NCBI RefSeq assembly: GCF_964204645.1
Contig: NC_134028.1
Location: forward strand, 18,760,153 to 18,824,152
Length of the DNA stretch: 64,000 nt
Source: Tubulanus polymorphus
Taxonomy: Eukaryota; Nemertea; Palaeonemertea; Tubulaniformes; Tubulanidae
Direction: 5' to 3'
A model generated the notes under the pieces. The model had not been told where the DNA came from. It worked only from the letters and a program-made list of their open reading frames with translations, and did not search any database. Positions 12,882 through 23,205 of the stretch are shown piece by piece (position 1 is the first letter of the stretch; each line of letters opens with the position of its first letter). The translations under genes were made by a program, and so were the position numbers.

Positions 12882-14146
12882 GAACGGCTACGTAGTAGTT
12901 GAGTAATACTTGAGTACTTTAAATACTACAGTCTATAATTATCATTATGATGTGTCTTCAATTTGTATGTAAAACGTTTGTTGTACCATTTACACATTTT
13001 CATGTTGAAATTAATTGCCAATTTTTTGGTGGTGGGGAGTGTCATGACTGATATGCTATATTGTACATTTCAATATATTACAAGTTACAGTCTGTGGTTT
13101 TGTATACAGTATTCTAAAGTTGGCATCCAGTCATACCACAATCTATTCTCAATCAACTGTAAAATGTTAACTGACCATATAATCATGTACGCTATATACA
13201 GTCCTCTGAATAAAGCCGTTAGACATTCGAGTTCATATTACTACACCGTGTTGGTCGTTTACTTTGGGTCCGCCGCATTTCGGACTATGGCCGACTGGCA
13301 GCCATTGTTGTTTGCCAAAATCAGCACTTTTTACACATTTTTTAAACTTTTTGAGGGAAATTTTGAAGACGCTTTTACCTTGATCTTTCGTATATATTTG
13401 AATCCCCCAAGGGCCCATCAGCATAAGACAATTTGGGTCGATCGGACTCAAGATGGCCATCCTATGACCCTTTTAGTGGCCAAAAATGTCAATTTTGGCC
13501 GAATTTCTGGGTCCTGTAGCTTCCTACTGGTTTGCCATTTCTCATTGCAATTTATGATGGGTATATTTTGGAAAGGGATGTTTTATACTTGAGACAGGTA
13601 TTTTTGATCAGCCAATTATGATGATGCAACTGGCGGCCATCTTGGTGTCATCAGTACTTATTCGTAGGTGTTCCATAACGTGTTCTATGATTTTGGTGAG
13701 TTTCAATATCATTGGTTTTTGTATATGGCCACTAGGGGGCGTTGAACAATGCAATAACTTAGTCCTTCCATATTAACCTAGTATTTCCATATTATATTTG
13801 TACCTATGCATATTTTGTTACCACAATCAATTGCAAAGTCGTAGCTCATGATATCGTCGATGATTGTGGTGAGTTTTAAGGACATTAGTTATTCGATCTG
13901 GTCATCAGGGGGCGTTGAATAGTAAAATAACTTAGTATTTCCTTATAAGATTAGTACCTAGGCATCTTCTGTTACCATGATCAACTGCAAAATTGTAGTT
14001 CATGACATATTCTATGATTTTGGCGAGTTTCAAGGTCATTGGTTTTTGTATATGGTCACCAGGGGGCGTTGAATATTGAAATTGTTAGATTGTTGAGCAT
14101 TTGAAACCACTTCCCAAGTGGGCATGGAGTCCCTGGACTCCTAGTT
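12882..14146. other. repeat-rich, gene-free stretch
   Basis: No gene seen. A 209-codon open frame at 12,963-13,592 has no recognised domain and the biased composition of anonymous interspersed repeat. The 13,686-14,075 part is a tandem repeat listed separately. Confidence 0.5.
13686..14075 (+). repeat. tandem repeat of about 155-173 bp with AGGGGGCG motif
   Basis: About 2.5 copies. Each unit contains a TCTATGATTTTGG-like start, a GTATATGG segment and a CCACTAGGGGGC, TCATCAGGGGGC or TCACCAGGGGGC motif at 13,729, 13,902 and 14,056, followed by GTTGAA. Spacing between motifs is 173 and 154 bp. Confidence 0.85.
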
Positions 14147-14258
14147 TATCAACTGATTTAGAAGAGCCAGCCTAAAAATCGCTTTAAATTCCGAAAAATA
14201 TCGGTAACTAAAGTTTTTTAAGTGGGTCGTCGGATCACCGGGAACCAGTCAAACGGAA
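14147..14258 (+). repeat. dispersed repeat, left copy
   Basis: About 110 bp (starting near ACTGATTTAGAAGAGCC and ending near CAGTCAAACGGAAA) is an inverted relative of 50,508-50,636 on the other side of the Polinton. Family unknown. Confidence 0.7.
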
Positions 14259-14817
14259 AACCGAAAACGCGGAAACGGCTGTTTATCATATAATCACCAA
14301 ACATTTACATCAAACTGAACAGATACATATCATCCTCGCTTAGGATGAACTTGCTCTATTATTTTTACGAGTGCCAATTTCTCCCGAAAGCTGAATATTC
14401 AACAACACCCTTTGTACGAATACATATATATAGTAAAGTGATAAGTCGTCTTTACTTTTCTATTATGTTGAACTTAATAAGTAAAAATATTGTCACTTTC
14501 CATACACCTGTTTCTGACAAAAACTTGAAAATAATGTACATCCGATTCCGTTTTTTCATCTTCAACCGTCAAAGGATTCGAATCCACTACGATTGAATTG
14601 AATGATTTAGATTTCATCTTTTAATTTCTTCTCACTCATTATCGTACAGGATGTGCATAATTTTCCATTTCAAGCACGAAGCGATCGCGTGCGTTCATTT
14701 AAAGGCTTAACAACTAAATCCTCCAAAAATTTATGAGCTGTAACTTGAATGACATAAGGTGGCAAAAAATCAATGTTCAAAATATTTCATCACCTTCAAA
14801 GGCGAAGATCCATCTTA
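14259..14817. other. gene-free flank of the Polinton
   Basis: No gene, repeat or RNA recognised. Confidence 0.4.
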
Positions 14818-14823
14818 ATCAGT
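14818..14823. other. target-site duplication ATCAGT (left)
   Basis: The six bases just outside the left terminal repeat are ATCAGT, identical to 49,044-49,049 just outside the right end. A 6-bp duplication is the known Polinton/Maverick signature. Confidence 0.9.
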
Positions 14824-15222
14824 AGTAATAGGGGTTTAGTTGTTCTAAGCCAAAGGTCGAACGGTCGAGCTCATTAAAAACAAAATATTAAAAGTAATTT
14901 AAAACCATAATATATTTTCATAGCCGTGTGCATTTTATATTATAACTAAATATTTATTCTAAGATATTAATAATTTAAATTTTAAAAGCATATTGTATTA
15001 AATCAATTGGTCGCTCCGCTTCGCTACCGCTCCGCTCCGCGACCAATTGATTTATTTACAATACACAAATTCATATAATCAAATATATTCAAATAATAAT
15101 AATTATTCTATTTTTTAACTAAAATACACACGGCTATGAAAATATATTATAGTTTTAAATTACTTTTAATATTTGTTTTTAATGAACTCGACCATTCAAC
15201 CTTTAACCTAGAACAACTAAAC
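14824..15222 (+). repeat. left terminal repeat, itself a palindrome
   Basis: Two arms of about 175 and 170 bp, inverted to each other, surround a hairpin. The stem is TAAATCAATTGGTCGC (14,999-15,014) pairing perfectly with 15,039-15,054, and the 24-nt GC-rich loop is TCCGCTTCGCTACCGCTCCGCTCC-like, made of GCTCC/GCTTC repeats. The outer thirds of the arms match closely (TTTAGTTGTTCTA, CATAGCCGTGTG); the parts near the stem have diverged, so the outer arm (type 1) and inner arm (type 2) can be told apart. The inner edge is GAACAACTAAAC at 15,211-15,222. Confidence 0.9.
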
Positions 15223-15269
15223 AACTAAAAGCAAGACACAATAAAACTAAAACACATTTAGAGAATAAG

Positions 15270-18200
15270 TTGAAATTAGAATATAAAGATGATATATTAG
15301 AAACTAAATTAGATGAATTAAAGAATGAAAAAGAAACATACAAATGTGATACATGTAATCAATCATTCAGTGATAAAAGATATTATAATAAACATTTAAA
15401 ATCTAAAAGTCATATTAGAAATAAGAATAATGATATTTTAGGTGAGGATTATTTTGATAATGACAATGATAAGAAAGATCAGACAATTAAAAGAATAAGA
15501 AATAAATTAAACAATAAAAGACCATACATGGAAGATGTAAGAAATTATATTAATTCATTAGATAATAAAAAAGATATAGAGATAACCGAAGCATTCAAAA
15601 GTGATATTGGTCCAGCAGCTATTGAGTTTAAATTTCATAAAGGAAAAACATTAGAAGAAAATAAAAAACATTTAGAAAATATGAAAAATATTATAAAAAT
15701 AATTACAGATGTTGAATATCCTAAAATTAATATATCTTCTAAAGTAAAGTTTATAAAATCTGAAGATAAACCAATATATAATATAAATTCTCATTCACAA
15801 CATATTATATCTAAACAACATATAGATGAAAAATTAGATAAATGTTATAATGAAGTAAAAACTAAAATAGAAGAGAAATATTTTGAAGGATCAGGTTTAA
15901 TATTTGATGAAATAATATTTATGACTTTACATGTTTATAACACAAAATATAATAAGTTAACTAAATCAAAACCAATAGATGAAAATAATGTATCATATTA
16001 TAAAGAACCAGATATTGAAGCAGCGAGTTATATTAAACTACCATTTAAAACTAATGCTGTTATAAATGTACAAAATTTTGATGATAAATGTTTTCTATGG
16101 ACAATTATAAGTTGTTTACACCCAGTTGAAGATTATAATAAACATACTTATAGATTAACTCCTTATAAACCATTTGAAAATAATTATAAGATAGATAAGT
16201 ATCCTGTTACAATTAAAAGTATCCCAAAAATAGAAAGAGATAATAATTTAAGAATAAATGTATTTGATTTAATCAAATTACCAAAAACAAAAGGTAACAA
16301 TATAAAACATTATACATTATAACCTTTATATCTATCAAAAGATTATGATTCAAACGATGTTATAGATATATTATATTATGAGAATCATTATATGTGGATT
16401 AAAAGAATTGATTTATTTTTTAAATCAGAAAATGATTTTGATAATAAAATATATCTATGTAGAAAATGTTTACATAAATTCAGAACTGAAAGTGCATTAT
16501 TAAATCGTAAACAATTATGTGAAAATCATGATTATTGTAAATTAGTTTTACCAAATGAAAAAGATAAAATATAAGAATTCAAAAAATATGATTACAAAAA
16601 TAAAGTTCCATTTGTTATATATGGAGATTTTGAATCATTAAATAAAGAATTAACTGATCAAGATGGAAAAGAAATATATTACAAAAGAAAGAAATTAAAT
16701 TCTGAAAATGATTTCTCAGAAGAACCACCAATAACAAATACTATTAAAAAGATTCATCAAACTGCTGCAGCTTTCGGATTATATATTAAATCTGATTATC
16801 CAGAACTAATTAAAAGTGAATATTATCATTATAGAAATGAAAATGTTATCAATCATTTTTGTGACTTATTAATTGAATATGAAATAAGATTTAGTAAATT
16901 ATTGAATACAAATATAGAAATTATAATGACCGAAGAAGATAAAGAAGAATTTGTGTTTACAGCTAAATGTTATTATTGTGAAAAGATATTTAATTATAAA
17001 GATAAAAAAGTAAGAGACCATAATCATTTGAACGGAAAGTTTTGAGGCGCTGCACATGAGAATTGTAACTTACAAGCTAAGAAAATTAACTTTGTACCAG
17101 TTATATTTCATAATCTATCAGGATATGATGCACATTTATTCATAAAGCAACTATGTCATAAAACAGAAGAAATTAATAATGAAATAGAAAGATTAAATTC
17201 AAATAGATCAAAAGATAAAATACCAGCTTATAAATTTAAAATGTTAGCTAGAACATCTGAGAATTATATATCATTCCAATTTGGATGCTTAAGATTCATA
17301 GATTCATATAGATTTTTAAATAGTTCATTAGATAACTTATCAAAATCATTAGTTGATGATGAATTAAGAATATTAAAGCAACACTACCCAAATAATGATG
17401 ATTTCCAATAAATGAGATATAAAGGCGCAATTCCATATTCTTTCTATGAAAATCATAATGATTTTAATATAACTGAATTATTGAAAGAACAATTCTATGA
17501 GGAATTAAAAAATAAATATGTTAAAGATGAAGTATATAATAGGATATTGAATATTTGGAATCATTTTGGAATGAAAAATCATGGGCAATTAGTAGATTTA
17601 TATTTAAAATCAGATGTACTATTATTAACTGATATATTTGAAAGGTTTAGAGATGTAAACTTAAAATATTTTAACATTGATCCTTGTCATTGTTATTCAT
17701 CACCAGGTTTAACATGGGATTGTGGTTTAAAATTTACAGATATAAAAATGGATTTGTTAACAAATATAGATCAATTATTATTATTTGAAAAATCTATAAG
17801 AGGAGGAGTTTCAGGTGTATTAGGTGATAGATATTTCAATGTAAATGATAACCCCGGATATAAATTATTATATATAGATGCAAATAATTTGTATGGTTGG
17901 GCAATGATGGAACCACAACCTTATGGAGGATTTGAAATAAGTGAAGTTTTACAACATGAAAATAATGACAAATTTGATTGGAAGAAAATAATTCTAGTTA
18001 TTGCAGATGATTAAGATACTGGTTACTTTTTTGTTGTAGATTTAGAATATCCTGAACATATTAAATTTAAATCTAGAAATCTAGCATACTGCCCAGAACA
18101 TAAAACTGTAACTCATGAAGAATTATCAAATTATCAAAAAAGAATTAAACCCGAAAATCATATTCATACAGAAAAGTTAATGGTAACTCAAGAAGATAAA

Positions 18201-19211
18201 TATAATTATGTAGTACATTATAGAATGTTAAAGTTTTATCTAAAACAAGGAATGATTCTAAAAAAAGTACATAGATATATTTCATTCAGTCAATCTAAAT
18301 GGTTAGAAAAATATATAGATTTTAACACCAAACGGAGAACTGAAGCTTAAACTGATTTCGAGAAAGATTTCTTCAAGTTAATGAATAATGCATTCTATGG
18401 TAAGACTTGTGAAAATATTAGAAATAGAAATGATATTGAGTTGGTTAGTAATGGTAAAAGAATTAGACATTTACAAACATATCCTAAATTTATAGGTAAC
18501 AGAATATTTGATGAACATTTAGCTGCAGTTAAAATGAGAAGAACATCTATGAAATTTAATAAACCAATTTATGTTGGTGCTTCAGTTTTAGAATTATCAA
18601 AGTTATTAATGTATGAATTCTATTATAATGTATTACAACCTCATTCTGGAGAAAAACATATTGAAATATTATATTTTGATACAGGTTCTTACATATTAAA
18701 GATAAAAACTAATAACATAACTGATGATTTAAAAACATTAAAACATCATTTTGATTTTAGTAACTATCCTAAAAATCATGAATTGTTTAGTAATGATAAT
18801 AAAAAGCGACCCGGGAAGTTTAAGGATGAATTAGATGGTGAAGAAATGATTGAATTCATTGGTATTAGATCTAAAATGTATAGTTATAAAACCAAAACTC
18901 ATGAATCAAAGAAATTGAAAGGAATTACCAAAAGCGTTGTTGAAAAGAATATTCATTTCAAAGATTACATCAATTGTATATTCAAAGAAGAAGTTAGAAA
19001 ACATTAGATGAAATGTTTAAGATCTGAGTACCACGAAATGTTTATTGAAGAAATAGAAAAGGTAAGTCTAAACCCATTTGATGATAAAAGATATATTTTA
19101 GTTGATGGAATTCATACAGTTGCTTATGGTTGTAATTTAGATGAATATCTAAAGTTCAAAAGAGAAGAAACAAAAGAGAATGAGATAATGAAAAGAATTC
19201 TAACGTGTTAA
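15270..19211 (+). pseudogene. protein-primed DNA polymerase B, copy A
   Basis: About 1,310 codons. First comes a C2H2 finger (CDTCNQSF with HLKSKSH), then a second Cys/His cluster (CRKCLHKF) and an endonuclease VII-like zinc segment (CYYCEKIF, VRDHNHLNG, GAAHENCN near 16,970-17,070). The exonuclease has GDFES near 16,625 and SGYDAHLF. The polymerase has motif A DANNLYGWAM near 17,880, motif B KLMNNAFYGKTCEN near 18,380, motif C here YFDTGS (catalytic Asp lost) near 18,680 and RSKMYSYKTK. It would replicate the linear element from a protein primer. In-frame TAA codons lie at 16,320, 16,572, 17,409, 18,012 and 18,348 (all shared with copy B), TGA near 17,043 and TAG at 19,005 (copy A only). The frame is open back to about 15,207 inside the terminal repeat, with no ATG. 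Confidence 0.95.
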
Positions 19212-19242
19212 TCAAATTTTAATAAAAATATGTTATTAAAAT

Positions 19243-19593
19243 AGAGAGTAAACAAGCAAACAGTGAGAACAACAAATTATTTCTAGATAGAATAAAAGAT
19301 ACTTCAAATGTCAAATCAGTAGATTATAAATTAAAGAAGTTAAAAGAATTAATAATCCATAAGAAATATCTAATTACAAATATTGATACAGTTACTAACA
19401 AATATGGAGATAAATTAGTTATACACTTAGAATATGAAGGATTAAAAGGAAATAAATATAAATTCAGAACATATTTACCAGATAGATTTCATAGATTATC
19501 AAGTGAAGACCTAGAAGAATTATGTTCAGGTGATTTCTATTTCATATATAAGGGTAAGAATGAAAAAGGGCACCATGAAATAGATTTCGAATA
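19243..19593 (+). pseudogene. small protein, possible ssDNA-binding
   Basis: About 117 codons right after the polymerase. The start codon is ATA here, but copy B has ATG in the same place, so this copy has lost its start. It is lysine-rich, with a beta-rich-looking centre (YLITNIDTVTNKYGDK, LEYEGLKG, FRTYLPDRFHRL) and a C-terminal GDFYFIYKGKN. The alternating hydrophobic strands, small size and place next to the polymerase suggest an OB-fold single-strand-binding role. That role is an inference from layout only; no family match can be claimed. Confidence 0.5.
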
Positions 19594-19611
19594 AGAAAAT
19601 ATGTAAAATAA

Positions 19612-20363
19612 ATGGTAGAATTAAAAGAATACAGAATATTTGTTGATTCAAGAAAACTTACAAATTATAAATCTCATAATTTACTAATACAATTAGATAG
19701 AGAATTCAAGAATTGTGTTGATTTAAAATTAGTTAATATTAGTTTATGTAATTCTTTTTACAATATATCGAATAAAACTATTGAACATAATACTTTTTTA
19801 ATTCATATTAGAATTGTAAATAAATGGTTTCATCTAATTTTAAAACCAGGATTATATGATTTAGAAACATTATCTCAAGAAATTAATCGAAGAGCACGGT
19901 TGAAAAATTAGAAAAGATGATAAATTTTTAATTAGATTTATAAAAAGTGATAGCACAAATAAAATTAAAATAAAGGTATTTGATGAAAGTCAACATGCAT
20001 TTATAGTAAAAAAACCATTAGCTAAATTGGTAGGAATTGCACCAGATGTTGTTACAGTAAACGTAGAAGGCATTTCAAATATAATACCTTTTACACACTT
20101 TTATATTTATTGCAATTTATTTGATCCTACAAAAACATTTGAAGCAACTAAAGATACAACATGTAATTCTAGTATATTAAATATTTTACCATTGAACAAT
20201 GTTAAACAATAGATAAATTATAATTTAGCTGAATGTGATTTTAAATCTTGTATTCCTCAATTTAATAATTTTAAATTAGAAGTAAGAAATCACAATGGAT
20301 ATTTAATTTTATTTGAATAACTTTCCTGTAATTTATGAATTAGTTATAAGATGTAAAGAGTAA
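19612..20363 (+). pseudogene. penton-like minor capsid protein, copy A
   Basis: About 250 codons, starting at ATG in the context AAAATAAATGG. The N-terminal part has FVDSRKLTNYKSHNLLIQL and LKLVNISLCNSFYNIS; the centre has LILKPGLYDLETLSQEINRR, a pattern (pG-Y-s-x3-L-x3-iN) seen in single-jelly-roll penton proteins of Polinton-type viruses; the C-terminal part has GIAPDVVTVN and FYIYCNLF. It is broken by a frameshift near 19,905 (worse in copy A than B), a TAG at 20,210 shared with copy B and a copy-A frameshift near 20,305. The C-terminus NNFPVIYELVIRCKE ends at 20,361-20,363. The penton identity is from recalled family patterns. Confidence 0.6.
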
Positions 20364-20379
20364 TTTTTTCATTATATAA

Positions 20380-20739
20380 ATGAATATAACTGTTGGACCG
20401 AGTATATGTTTTGGGTTCGATTTTAAGCGTGAGAAAGAAATGAAATTTAACATTACTGATGTAATAACACATATCAAAAATATTGCATTTTCTAATGAAA
20501 CAACATTTGAGTATGAAACAACAATAGAAATAGAAACTTTAAATGTAGAAAAGATTACTAATTTAATTAGAGAATCTTTAAGATTTTATGAATTAGATGA
20601 AGATTTTATCATCGATGATATTAAAAAAATAATAATTGAAATATATACAAATGAAACTAGTAATGAAATAAATGTTGAATTAATCATAAATAAGTTAACT
20701 AAATATTTTGAAGATAGCAATTTTTTGATAAATAAATGA
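20380..20739 (+). CDS. unknown Polinton protein, copy A
   Basis: 119 codons, intact. Start ATG follows TTATATAA. Acidic and lysine-rich with probable helices (ITDVITHIKNIAF, EKITNLIRESLRFYELDEDF, DDIKKIIIEIYTNE). The N-terminus NITVGPSICFGFDF carries a hydrophobic stretch. No domain recognised. Its TGA overlaps the ATG of the next gene by four bases (ATGA), which suggests tight packing and perhaps coupled translation. Confidence 0.6.
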   Translation: MNITVGPSICFGFDFKREKEMKFNITDVITHIKNIAFSNETTFEYETTIEIETLNVEKITNLIRESLRFYELDEDFIIDDIKKIIIEIYTNETSNEINVELIINKLTKYFEDSNFLINK

Positions 20740-20957
20740 GTGATAATAAGTGGATAATAACTGGATTATATAATGGAGCATTACTATCAGTTGGAACTGT
20801 TGGTTATTCAATGGTACTAAAAAAAGTATTTAAAATGGTAAGTGTTAATGTTGATAGATTTGATATAAATGATATTTTAAAATTAACGTTGGCAGTAACT
20901 TTATCTAATTTAACTATTGATTATTTGGAAAAACAAAAATATATTCCTCCTATATAA
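20736..20957 (+). CDS. small membrane protein, copy A
   Basis: 73 codons, intact. The N-terminal half (WIITGLYNGALLSVGTVGYS) is a glycine-rich hydrophobic segment that could span a membrane, and the C-terminal half is amphipathic (ILKLTLAVTLSNLTIDYL). Similar short proteins recur in Polinton-like elements with no known role. Relatives lie at 42,910-43,131 and in the relic near 2,064. Virion or membrane function is an inference. Confidence 0.65.
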   Translation: MSDNKWIITGLYNGALLSVGTVGYSMVLKKVFKMVSVNVDRFDINDILKLTLAVTLSNLTIDYLEKQKYIPPI

Positions 20958-20981
20958 ATGCGCAATTATTTTACTAAATAA

Positions 20982-21404
20982 ATGGCTCCTGCAGTTATAA
21001 CTATTATAGGATCGGCAATTGTTAACGCTTTAGCATTTACTGGTGGTGGTTATTTATTTAAACATATTGATAAAAATGGATCATTATCAGAACAAAAAAG
21101 ACATAACTTAGCATTACAGAAATACAATAAAGCTGCAGAAGAATATAGAGAAAAAAGACAAAACTATATGGATTATATTAACAAGGAATTATATGATCAG
21201 AAGATTTCACATAGAGATTTTCAATCAGTTGATGATGCAATGAGTTTATATAACGCGGTAACCAATAAAGAAAAATTACATCTATACAAACCTAAATTAT
21301 CAGATTATTATACGCCAAGTAAAGAACAACCGAAATATGAAATAATATGGATTTTAGGTGGAACTGTTATTGTTATATTTGTAGCGTATAGATTTACTAA
21401 TTAG
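20982..21404 (+). CDS. conserved double-membrane-segment protein, copy A
   Basis: 140 codons, intact, start ATG in the context ACTAAATAAATGG. An N-terminal hydrophobic Gly/Ala segment (VITIIGSAIVNALAFTGGGY) is followed by a long charged helical region (KYNKAAEEYREKRQNYMDYI), a conserved LSDYYTPSKEQ box and a C-terminal hydrophobic segment (IIWILGGTVIVIFVAY). This arrangement is typical of a protein seen widely in animal Polinton-like elements, where it may be a virion membrane or spike-linked protein; the function is not established. Copy B at 42,463-42,885 is nearly identical. Confidence 0.65.
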   Translation: MAPAVITIIGSAIVNALAFTGGGYLFKHIDKNGSLSEQKRHNLALQKYNKAAEEYREKRQNYMDYINKELYDQKISHRDFQSVDDAMSLYNAVTNKEKLHLYKPKLSDYYTPSKEQPKYEIIWILGGTVIVIFVAYRFTN

Positions 21405-21423
21405 TAATTTCTTTGCTAAATAA

Positions 21424-21858
21424 ATGGATGATAAAGTTGATAATATTGATATTATTCCTCATGATATAAATAAAACTAAATTAAAAACATATTTAGAAAA
21501 ACAAATATTAGAATTTGAAAGTGACTTAAAAATAAAAAAGAAAAAATATTTAAAAAGTAAAATTATATATTATTTTATTATTAGTGGTTCGGTTACAATT
21601 AGTTCTGTAATAACATTTTTAGCAATATTCAGTCCATTAACACCTTTAGCTATATCAATTGGTGTATTCGGATTAAGTTCAAGTGTTTTAACTGGTATAA
21701 GTTCAAAATTGAATATAAAAAGTAATAATGAAAAAATTAAAACTAATATAAAAGAAATTAATAAATTAAAGAATACACTAGATTATATAATAAGTTTAAA
21801 TGGTCATATAACAGTTGAAGAATAAGATAAATTATTAAAAGAATTAATAAATTATTAA
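21424..21858 (+). pseudogene. coiled-coil membrane protein, copy A
   Basis: About 145 codons. Lysine-rich N-terminal helix (KTYLEKQILEFESDLKIKKK), two closely spaced hydrophobic segments (IIYYFIISGSVTISSVITFL and LTPLAISIGVFGLSSSVLTG), then a basic helix. A TAA at 21,823-21,825, shared with copy B, is followed in the same frame by DKLLKELINY and the likely true stop at 21,856-21,858. No family recognised. Start context GCTAAATAAATGG matches its neighbours. Confidence 0.6.
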
Positions 21859-21874
21859 TTTTTTAATTATATGA

Positions 21875-23190
21875 ATGGTAGATAGTTTTCCAAAAGCTTT
21901 CCAATATAATAAATCAATTAAATATAATATTCCAGCAATAGATTTAAATAAAGATATTTCATATAGAAATGAAGTTTTAAATTCATTAATTGATTTATAT
22001 ATTTATGTTACTGAAACTAATTATTTTAATGTTAAGGTGGAAAATATATTTCATGTGTATACAATTGATTTTAAAAATTTAAATGAGGCAAAACAATGGT
22101 TATTAAAATCTAATATGAAATATTGGCAGAAACAATTAAATTTTACTGTTTATTGTGCAACAACTGGTTGTGGTATAAGTTGGAATGATCATTTAAACAA
22201 ACCAAGTTTACCATTAATATTATCACTCTTTAGATTTCATACATATTTTCAAAAAAAATTAATATTAAATGAATTAGAATGTCCTTTACCAGGTTCAAAA
22301 TATTTTAATGAACTCAATAATAATATTAATTTTTTCGAAGTTTTATAAAATATGTAATGAATTTAATATTAATTCAAATAATGATTTTAGATCAAAAATT
22401 GGTACAATGGGTGGATTAGGAATATTTTATACTAAGTAATTTGGAAAAATAATGACAAATACAGATATAAGAACACTAAATTGGAATGAATTACCACAAT
22501 ATTATAATAATATACAGCAACAAAACAATAATGGTTGGATTAATTTCATTTTAGAAAATAGTGAAGGTTTTACTAAAGCTGGAATACAAAGAATAAATCA
22601 ATCAATTAGAACTGATTTGATCTGTATTTTAGGCGCGCAAGTTGAAACAAGATCACCAATAGTTGGAAATGATAACACTTCATTTGATGTGCAGAAACAA
22701 TTTAAAGTATTATTTGAAGATTCCATTCATAATGATAAAAATAGATCGATTCCAGAAAACATTGTAAGATATCAAAATTATCTAGATAAATCACATATAA
22801 GATTAGATTATTGTATAGGCCTTAATCTATTCATTATTTCTAATGATTTAGTATTAAAGATGGGAAATATAATTGGTTATAATAATTTAATTAAAACTGC
22901 TACAATAAATAATTCATTTGGATTGAATGATATAAATAAAAAGATTATCAACGCTCCAAAATTAATGGAAGGTGAAAAAAATAAAAAACATATTCAATCA
23001 ACAGAAACTAAAACTAAGAATATTAAATTGGAAAATAAAAGATTACAATGCATCAGAAAATATTAAAACTGATAATATTCAACGTGAAATAATTAAACTA
23101 AATGATGATAATAAATCCCATGAAAATGCTAAATTAGCTTTAACTTGTATAGGAATTGTTATAGAAGGAATATTATATTTTAAATTTTAA
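21875..23190 (+). pseudogene. conserved Polinton protein of unknown function, copy A
   Basis: Read here as one gene of about 435 codons in three frames. Part 1 (21,875-22,348) has LNEAKQWLLKSNMKYWQKQL, CGISWNDHLNKPS and LECPLPGSKYFNELN. Part 2, after a frameshift near 22,335 and a TAA at 22,437 (both shared with copy B), has GTMGGLGIFY, then GFTKAGIQRINQSIRT, LGAQVETRSPIVG and DAQKQF-like residues (to about 23,066). Part 3, after another shift near 23,045, ends in a hydrophobic tail (LALTCIGIVIEGILYF). Proteins with these boxes are common in animal Polinton-like elements; their role is unknown. Copy B stops within DAQKQFK, which marks the duplication endpoint. Confidence 0.7.
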
Positions 23191-23205
23191 TTTTTTATTA
23201 TGTAA

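Noticed and set aside
12963-13592. 209-codon open frame as a gene
   Set aside because: No domain, no splice signals, and the composition is that of anonymous repeats; the opposite strand is open too.
15270-19211. UAA read as an amino acid in the Polinton
   Set aside because: All shared stops in the polymerase are TAA, which is suggestive, but the same copies share frameshifts and a TAG, several genes end properly at TAA, and C-to-T or A-to-T changes in AT-rich codons give TAA most easily.
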